Virus record (IMG/VR): IMGVR_UViG_3300037010_001573
Location: 97,677 to 161,676 of that record
Source: a virus
Direction: 5' to 3' (one strand)
Length of the DNA stretch: 64,000 nt
In this document: in pieces, positions 60,168 to 64,000 of the stretch
Layout of the letters: each line of letters starts with the position of its first letter
Numbering within the stretch: position 1 is the first letter of the stretch
The notes under the pieces: generated by a model
What the model saw: the letters and a program-made list of their open reading frames with translations, nothing else
Databases searched by the model: none
Told to the model about the DNA's origin: nothing
Translations under genes and position numbers: made by a program

Positions 60168-60198
60168 TAAAATTACGAAACGTAATTCGTGTATCCAA
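60168..60198 (-). promoter_or_regulatory. Early-type promoter
   Basis: TTGG (60198-60195), 19 nt, TAATTTTA (60175-60168), with TTCG before it. Heads the four tiny genes 60143-59561. The following leader (GCATAATTTAAAACATATAA) is nearly identical to those at 61070 and 63265. Confidence 0.75.
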
Positions 60199-60199
60199 G

Positions 60200-60561
60200 T
60201 TATGGTAGGAATATTTTATATTCATCCATCAAATCAGTTTGTTCATATTTAGCTACTTCAATTGACGAACAAGGGTAACCATGACCTGCTATTTCTATTT
60301 TATCAATACCCATTGGGTTTTCTCCCCCATTCCAATTTTCGGCCACATGTCTATTTCAACATACCCTACTTTAGTTCCTAAAGGTGAAAATTTAGATATA
60401 TTAACGAACCATCTTGGATTATTATCCCAATCATACCAAATGATATTATTAATATACCATTCATATTCTTGAGTATTTAATCCCAATTTTTATAAATGTT
60501 CAATCATATCTGTATTAAGATAATCTAATTGGGTTTGTGTTGGTCTAAAATCTGAAGTCAT
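60200..60561 (-). pseudogene. Broken early gene (one stop, one frameshift)
   Basis: An ATG at 60561 reads MTSDFRPTQTQLDYLNTDMI, then EHL and a TAA. The same frame then continues KLGLNTQEYEWYINNIIWYD through FSPLGTKVGYVEIDMW. Near 60340 the sensible sequence moves to another frame (VAENWNGGENPMGIDKIEIA) and ends at 60200 with YKIFLP. Joined, this is about 119 residues of unknown family. It has a good promoter at 60589-60619, so decay is probably recent. Recoding at the TAA is unlikely but not excluded. Confidence 0.55.
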
Positions 60562-60588
60562 GTCTTTATATTTTGAATTACTATGGTA

Positions 60589-60619
60589 TATAATTACGAA
60601 TAATGTTTAGTGTAACCAA
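60589..60619 (-). promoter_or_regulatory. Early-type promoter
   Basis: TTGG (60619-60616), 19 nt, TAATTATA (60596-60589), TTCG before it. It heads the broken 119-codon gene. Confidence 0.7.
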
Positions 60620-60625
60620 GTTTTA

Positions 60626-60826
60626 TTATCGTTGTTTTTCAAACATTAATATTTGATTATTAACTATAAGATAATCAGGGATTGTATCGTTATTTAAGGT
60701 GAAATAAGGGTTGGTTGGTCTCTGTTTCTTTAGATGTCTAGATGGAGAACAAGAGGCCGATAAAACTGCTGCTCCTAAAATGATCAATATTAATACCCAC
60801 CCGTAATCTTTATTTGTTTTTTTCAT
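60626..60826 (-). CDS. Small lipoprotein
   Basis: 66 residues: MKKTNKDYGWVLILIILGAA, then VLSASCSPS, a lipobox with Cys26. The mature part is short, basic then polar (RHLKKQRPTNPYFTLNNDTI). It should be attached to the host membrane. It has its own early-type promoter at 60851-60881. Together with the 37-residue lipoprotein, it suggests envelope modification early in infection. Confidence 0.7.
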   Translation of the reverse strand: MKKTNKDYGWVLILIILGAAVLSASCSPSRHLKKQRPTNPYFTLNNDTIPDYLIVNNQILMFEKQR

Positions 60827-60850
60827 AACCTTTATTGTTTTAATTTTATA

Positions 60851-60881
60851 TAAAATTACGAATAATGTTTCTAATAACCAA
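60851..60881 (-). promoter_or_regulatory. Early-type promoter
   Basis: TTGG (60881-60878), 19 nt, TAATTTTA (60858-60851), TTCG before it. It follows the terminator at 60886-60906 by only 5 nt. Confidence 0.75.
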
Positions 60882-60885
60882 ACGA

Positions 60886-60906
60886 AAAGCGCTATAAAAG
60901 CGCTTT
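60886..60906 (-). terminator. Terminator overlapping gene end
   Basis: AAAGCGCT and AGCGCTTT arms with a 5-nt loop, overlapping the stop codon of the 55-aa gene. The T run is short (TTTTCG). Confidence 0.6.
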
Positions 60907-61059
60907 AATTCGTTCAATTGTTTCATCCGCTTCTTCTTCATCATTAACGGGAATTAATCTATTTTTTCCTAACACATACCACCCATCAAAACGTTTTTCT
61001 TTTCTTAATTCTCCACTTGTGTCGAATGATTCTCCATCACTAAATTTTAAAATACTCAT
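60892..61059 (-). CDS. Small acidic conserved-type protein
   Basis: 55 residues: MSILKFSDGESFDTSGELRK, EKRFDGWYVLGKNRLIPVND, then an acidic helix (EEEADETIERIKALL). I recall the FSDG-FDTSGE-R-DGWYV pattern from other Bacteroidota phages, with no assigned role. It has its own promoter and terminator. Confidence 0.65.
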   Translation of the reverse strand: MSILKFSDGESFDTSGELRKEKRFDGWYVLGKNRLIPVNDEEEADETIERIKALL

Positions 61060-61083
61060 CTTTATATGTTTTAAATTATGCTA

Positions 61084-61114
61084 TAAAATTACGAAACATA
61101 ACTCATGTAACCAA
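61084..61114 (-). promoter_or_regulatory. Early-type promoter
   Basis: TTGG (61114-61111), 19 nt, TAATTTTA (61091-61084), TTCG before it. Nearly identical to the promoter at 60168-60198 over its whole length. Confidence 0.78.
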
Positions 61115-61152
61115 GTTTTTCTAAATTAATTTTAATAATTTACATTAATTTT

Positions 61153-61430
61153 TTGCGCGAGAATCTTGCGTTTAAACGATCGTCTTCTAACAGTCACCTT
61201 CGGCGGTTAGAAACCTATTTCAGGCAACCCTTCCTGAAATTTTTCTCTCATCACGCGCGCGGAATCTCTGGAAACTAGAGGTCTAGAGGTCTAGGGGGCC
61301 TGGGGGGATCTAGAGGTCTAGAGGTCTAGGGGATCTAAGGGGCATAGAGGTCTAGAGGTCTAGGGGGCCTGGGGGATCTAGAGGTCTAGAGGTCTAGAGA
61401 TATGAAGCCCATCTTATGCTAGCGAAATAG
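61153..61430. other. GC-rich non-coding island 2
   Basis: No gene is visible in this stretch. It holds stable hairpins (ATTTCAGG / CCTGAAAT at about 61217-61240; TTCTAAC / GTTAGAA at about 61184-61211), a GTTTAAAC palindrome, GCGCGC, and then the CTAG repeat block. It is bounded on the right by the terminator of the 94-aa gene and on the left by the promoter of the 55-aa gene, so it lies outside both transcripts. This fits a DNA-level element such as an origin or a recombination site. Confidence 0.7.
61275..61401. repeat. CTAG/TCTAGA repeat array
   Basis: Four related blocks, each ending in GAT: 61275-61309, 61310-61334, 61335-61377, 61378-61401. The basic unit is CTAGAGGT, used two or three times per block; blocks 1 and 3 also have GGGGGCCTGGGGG. 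I count 11 CTAG and 7 TCTAGA in 127 bp, although CTAG is usually rare in bacterial and phage DNA. Confidence 0.9.
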
Positions 61431-61455
61431 AAAAGCCTGTCATTTCTGACAGGCT
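61428..61455 (-). terminator. Terminator after 94-aa gene
   Basis: AGCCTGTCA and TGACAGGCT arms with a GAAA loop, then TTTT. Abuts the right end of island 2. Confidence 0.85.
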
Positions 61456-61489
61456 AAACCAACAATTTAAAAAATATAATTACGAGAAA

Positions 61490-61774
<285 letters not shown>

Positions 61775-61810
61775 AATAAAAAATTTAATTGTTTATATTT
61801 TTCTTGGATA

Positions 61811-61841
61811 TAAAATTACGAATGATATTTTAGGAAACCAA
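61811..61841 (-). promoter_or_regulatory. Early-type promoter
   Basis: TTGG (61841-61838), 19 nt, TAATTTTA (61818-61811), TTCG before it. The upstream box lies inside the last codons of the 201-aa gene, and no terminator separates the two genes. Confidence 0.72.
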
Positions 61842-62435
61842 ACTTTCATTCAAAAAAAGTCTTTGATAATTGTATTCGGCAACTTTATTTTCAGTAATTA
61901 ATTCGCCATAATTTTTTCTGATTAGAAGGAAAATACTAGATGGATCTTTATCCAACAAAAGAGCATCCCCTAGTAACACAGCAAATGAATTATTTGATTC
62001 GTCCACTTGACTTTGGTTGACCTTATCTAGACCACAATAACTGGCTTCAGTAACTTCTGATACAAACATCCCAGTATAAAATCCCTTCAGTTTACATCTA
62101 TTAACAAATTGATCTGCATTACACCAGATAAAAATGTTATTGTCTTTCTTATCCAACTCCTCAACCATCCAAATATCTATGATGTAACTCCAGACTGGAT
62201 CATCCCAATGGCCTTTTCTGATAGAAGAATCTATGTTAAATTTACCCATTGAGAAAAGACCATTTGGAGAACCATGTCCCATCATTATTACCTGGTCATG
62301 TGTTTTTATTAGTTCCCTGATTTCTTGCTTTCCCATACCCCCTGTTACTAGAGTAACATTTTCTAGTCTTGAGTATATCGGGCGTAAAAAATCAGTTGAG
62401 CGATCATCTGGGTGTATTACTAATATTTTGTGCAT
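61830..62435 (-). CDS. Protein with caspase-like His/Cys pattern
   Basis: The 201-residue product has alternating strands and helices. Strand HDQVIMMGHGSPNGLFSMGK carries H54 followed by G, and a later strand NNIFIWCNADQF carries C105. A strand ending in HG and a following strand ending in Cys is the catalytic arrangement of the caspase-like (clan CD) peptidase fold. The N-terminal MHKILVIHPDDRSTDFLR is also compatible. Activity is unproven, and a non-enzymatic relative or an unrelated Rossmann-like fold is possible. It has its own promoter, so it is probably expressed early. Confidence 0.7.
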   Translation of the reverse strand: MHKILVIHPDDRSTDFLRPIYSRLENVTLVTGGMGKQEIRELIKTHDQVIMMGHGSPNGLFSMGKFNIDSSIRKGHWDDPVWSYIIDIWMVEELDKKDNNIFIWCNADQFVNRCKLKGFYTGMFVSEVTEASYCGLDKVNQSQVDESNNSFAVLLGDALLLDKDPSSIFLLIRKNYGELITENKVAEYNYQRLFLNESLVS

Positions 62436-62459
62436 AATTATTTAGTTTTAAATGTTGTA

Positions 62460-62490
62460 TAAAGGTACGAAAAATTTCTGAGTATTCCAA
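62460..62490 (-). promoter_or_regulatory. Early-type promoter
   Basis: TTGG (62490-62487), 19 nt, TACCTTTA (62467-62460), TTCG before it. It shares its spacer with the degenerate site before the primase gene. Confidence 0.72.
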
Positions 62491-62492
62491 GT

Positions 62493-62514
62493 AAAAAAGC
62501 ACCCTAAGGTGCTT
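62493..62514 (-). terminator. Terminator after 51-aa gene
   Basis: AAGCACC / GGTGCTT stem, 4-nt loop, TTTTT; it ends 3 nt before the next promoter. Confidence 0.85.
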
Positions 62515-62537
62515 ATTTGTGAACAGATGTCTTGGTG

Positions 62538-62693
62538 TTATTGAACAATGAAATCAACAGCTTCTTCACCAATACCAACTCCGTTCTTAGTGATCTCATA
62601 ATTGGGGTCCATCCCAGAGATCATAATATTTTCTATTAACTCATTAATTGAATTAAATTCTTTAGTGTAATAACTACAGTCTAAACTATACAT
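62538..62693 (-). CDS. Small hypothetical protein
   Basis: 51 residues: MYSLDCSYYTKEFNSINELI, then MDPNYEITKNGVGIGEEAVD. It reads as a helix plus a short beta part. Own promoter (62722-62752) and terminator make it a single-gene unit. Not recognised. Confidence 0.6.
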   Translation of the reverse strand: MYSLDCSYYTKEFNSINELIENIMISGMDPNYEITKNGVGIGEEAVDFIVQ

Positions 62694-62721
62694 AACCTTT
62701 ATTTTTTAAATTAATATGCTA

Positions 62722-62752
62722 TAAAATTACGAAATGTAACTCGTGTAACCAA
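62722..62752 (-). promoter_or_regulatory. Early-type promoter
   Basis: TTGG (62752-62749), 19 nt, TAATTTTA (62729-62722), TTCG before it; close match to 61084-61114. Confidence 0.76.
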
Positions 62753-62753
62753 A

Positions 62754-62954
62754 TTACTCTGATAAAACAGTAGCTATTTCTTCTGCTTCTAAACCATCGA
62801 CCCAATTCTCAAAATCGAGTTCCCCTTGCCCGTAATCATGGTTTACAAGTCTAGTTAGAAATTCTTTAAACAGTTTCTTAGTTGATTTAACGTCATAACC
62901 ACACTCAATAGAGATGGCTATGACGTGGTCTGGGATTTTAATTTTTACTTTCAT
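62754..62954 (-). CDS. Small hypothetical protein
   Basis: I start at the ATG at 62954, giving 66 residues (MKVKIKIPDHVIAISIECGY, then KSTKKLFKEFLTRLVNHDYG and an acidic tail). It overlaps the upstream gene's stop by 17 nt, a natural coupling distance, whereas the longer frame back to 63017 starts with an unlikely hydrophobic/basic stretch deep in that gene. Function unknown. Confidence 0.6.
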   Translation of the reverse strand: MKVKIKIPDHVIAISIECGYDVKSTKKLFKEFLTRLVNHDYGQGELDFENWVDGLEAEEIATVLSE

Positions 62955-63258
62955 TTGTCTCTGGATTTTCTTTTTCCATATCTTTACTAAGTGATTGTAA
63001 AAAGGCAAGAACAACATCAGACATTTTAGGTATTTCTTTATCTGAATTCAATGCTTCATTAGCCGCTGTAATCATCCTTTGTTCAATTTCATCTCCAACT
63101 GGAAGGTCAGATATTACTTTCAAAATATGGTTAGCAACCATCATTTTAGTTATTTCACATTCAGTAGTAATTAATACTCCGCTTAAAATAGCTAGAGCTC
63201 CTGCTCTTTGTTTGCTTGATGCTAACAAATAACTTAATAATTTTTCATTTGGTTCCAT
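62938..63258 (-). CDS. Small helical protein
   Basis: The 106-residue product is all-helical (EKLLSYLLASSKQRAGALAI; KMMVANHILKVISDLPVGDE) with an acidic tail. It starts 26 nt after an early promoter box. Translationally coupled to the 66-aa gene. Not recognised. Confidence 0.65.
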   Translation of the reverse strand: MEPNEKLLSYLLASSKQRAGALAILSGVLITTECEITKMMVANHILKVISDLPVGDEIEQRMITAANEALNSDKEIPKMSDVVLAFLQSLSKDMEKENPETNESKN

Positions 63259-63284
63259 TGTTTTATATGTTTTAAATTATGCTA

Positions 63285-63315
63285 TAAAATTAAAAAAAGG
63301 CTCACGATGAGCCTA
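63285..63315 (-). promoter_or_regulatory. Early-type promoter overlapping a terminator
   Basis: TAGG (63315-63312, one mismatch to TTGG), 19 nt, TAATTTTA (63292-63285). The terminator hairpin and T run of the upstream gene fill the spacer. The downstream leader matches the one at 61070. Confidence 0.6.
63292..63314 (-). terminator. Terminator after 179-aa gene
   Basis: AGGCTCA / TGAGCCT stem with a 3-nt loop and seven T, immediately merging into the next promoter box. Confidence 0.85.
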
Positions 63316-63334
63316 ATTTTTTCTAATAAAAATT

Positions 63335-63874
63335 TTATTGATTTTTAACCATTGTTAAACCTTCATTAATAGTATTACAAAGTTGATCAATGTATTCAAG
63401 TTGCTTTATTAAACGTGGTTTCTGGTTTAGAGGACAAATTTGATAACCCCTAAATACAAGATAATTATTCGATTTCTTAATTGGTTCTAATTTAACATCA
63501 TGTTCCATCAATTCAAAATCGTTTTTTGATAATGCTGTGCCTTTAGATGTAATAAAATAATTATCACTACTTTCAACATATCTGGCTGTTGAAAATTTCC
63601 CTGATGTTTTATTTTTAAACCCCATTACTGTTTGACTAATAGGACCTTCTTTCAAACAAAGGAGGGCGTCTTTTATTTCTTGATGATTCACAGTCTGACA
63701 GCCAAAATGGGTTGTGTAATATGGTTCTTTAGTAGAAACATTTATATAAAATGAGGTATATATGTTAACTCTATAATAATTAACAGTTAACCCATTTAAT
63801 TCTAGTTTGGCGTTTGGTTTAGAACCATCAAATGGAGCATCAAGCACAAAAATTTGTTTTGATTGTAATTTCAT
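63335..63874 (-). CDS. Hypothetical protein
   Basis: The 179-residue product has a mostly beta N-terminal half (KQIFVLDAPFDGSKPNAKLE; YTSFYINVSTKEPYYTTHFG) and a mixed second half (SNNYLVFRGYQICPLNQKPR). It is a single-gene unit with its own early promoter at 63910-63940 and a terminator. I do not recognise it. Confidence 0.68.
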   Translation of the reverse strand: MKLQSKQIFVLDAPFDGSKPNAKLELNGLTVNYYRVNIYTSFYINVSTKEPYYTTHFGCQTVNHQEIKDALLCLKEGPISQTVMGFKNKTSGKFSTARYVESSDNYFITSKGTALSKNDFELMEHDVKLEPIKKSNNYLVFRGYQICPLNQKPRLIKQLEYIDQLCNTINEGLTMVKNQ

Positions 63875-63909
63875 AACTTTTATTTTAAATTGTTTATATT
63901 TCTTTAATA

Positions 63910-63940
63910 TAAAGATACGAATAAAAAAACTAATAACAAA
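63910..63940 (-). promoter_or_regulatory. Early-type promoter
   Basis: TTTG (63940-63937), 19 nt, TATCTTTA (63917-63910), TTCG before it. It begins within the T run of the preceding terminator. Confidence 0.65.
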
Positions 63941-63966
63941 AAAAAAAGACTCAATTTCTTGAGTCT
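63938..63966 (-). terminator. Terminator of a gene beyond the right edge
   Basis: AGACTCAA / TTGAGTCT perfect stem, GAAA loop, ten T. No complete gene is visible in the remaining 34 nt to the window edge. Confidence 0.88.
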
Positions 63967-64000
63967 CTTTAATTTGAATTAACCTAATTACCCTAATGAT

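Overview
The window is a strongly AT-rich stretch of a contractile-tailed (T4-like) dsDNA phage genome, and every gene I can support is read from the minus strand. The T4-type virion set is nearly complete: tape measure (partial), gp26-like, tube gp19, sheath gp18, gp15-, gp14- and gp13-like neck and tail completion proteins, capsid gp23, core gp22, protease gp21, portal gp20, terminase gp17, baseplate gp6, gp25 and a gp5-like spike, and a late sigma factor. Early promoters have a TTGG / TAnnTTTA architecture like the -33/-7 promoters of Bacteroidota, and fibre proteins carry GTASYA-type repeats. I therefore infer a Bacteroidota (probably flavobacterial) host. No similarity search was run.

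Layout, left to right (transcription runs right to left). 0-5.6 kb: tape measure, tail assembly chaperone pair with a possible frameshift, a dead homing endonuclease, tube and sheath. 5.7-9.8 kb: neck and tail completion. 9.8-15.1 kb: three fibre proteins and a small Ig-like protein. 15.2-25.5 kb: capsid, scaffold, protease, portal, terminase. 25.6-31.1 kb: accessory genes, namely a P-loop kinase, an FAD oxidoreductase split in two by a homing-endonuclease cassette, and a DnaQ-like exonuclease. 31.2-38.3 kb: large unassigned proteins, several with a basic amphipathic terminal helix, and a metalloprotease. 38.4-40.7 kb: PD-(D/E)XK nuclease, primase, SegE-like endonuclease. 40.7-55.5 kb: baseplate and other tail proteins. 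55.5-59 kb: late sigma factor and small genes. 59-64 kb: an early-type region of short, mostly single-gene units, each with its own promoter and terminator.

Two promoter classes appear. The right end and a few internal operons use TTGG-N19-TAnnTTTA, usually with TTCG just before the second box. Most structural operons instead have TATTTATA shortly before the first start codon and lack the TTGG element; this fits a late class read by the phage sigma factor. The sigma gene lies in an operon headed by a TTGG-type promoter, which would give an early-to-late switch.

The most unusual features are two GC-rich non-coding islands (about 59.2-59.5 and 61.15-61.43 kb). They share sequence pieces in inverted order, flank a cluster of tiny genes, and one contains a dense CTAG/TCTAGA repeat. 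Other points of interest are the split FAD enzyme, the slippery T7 run before the tape measure gene, a protein with a caspase-like His/Cys pattern, and two proteins with an unexplained W-C motif domain.
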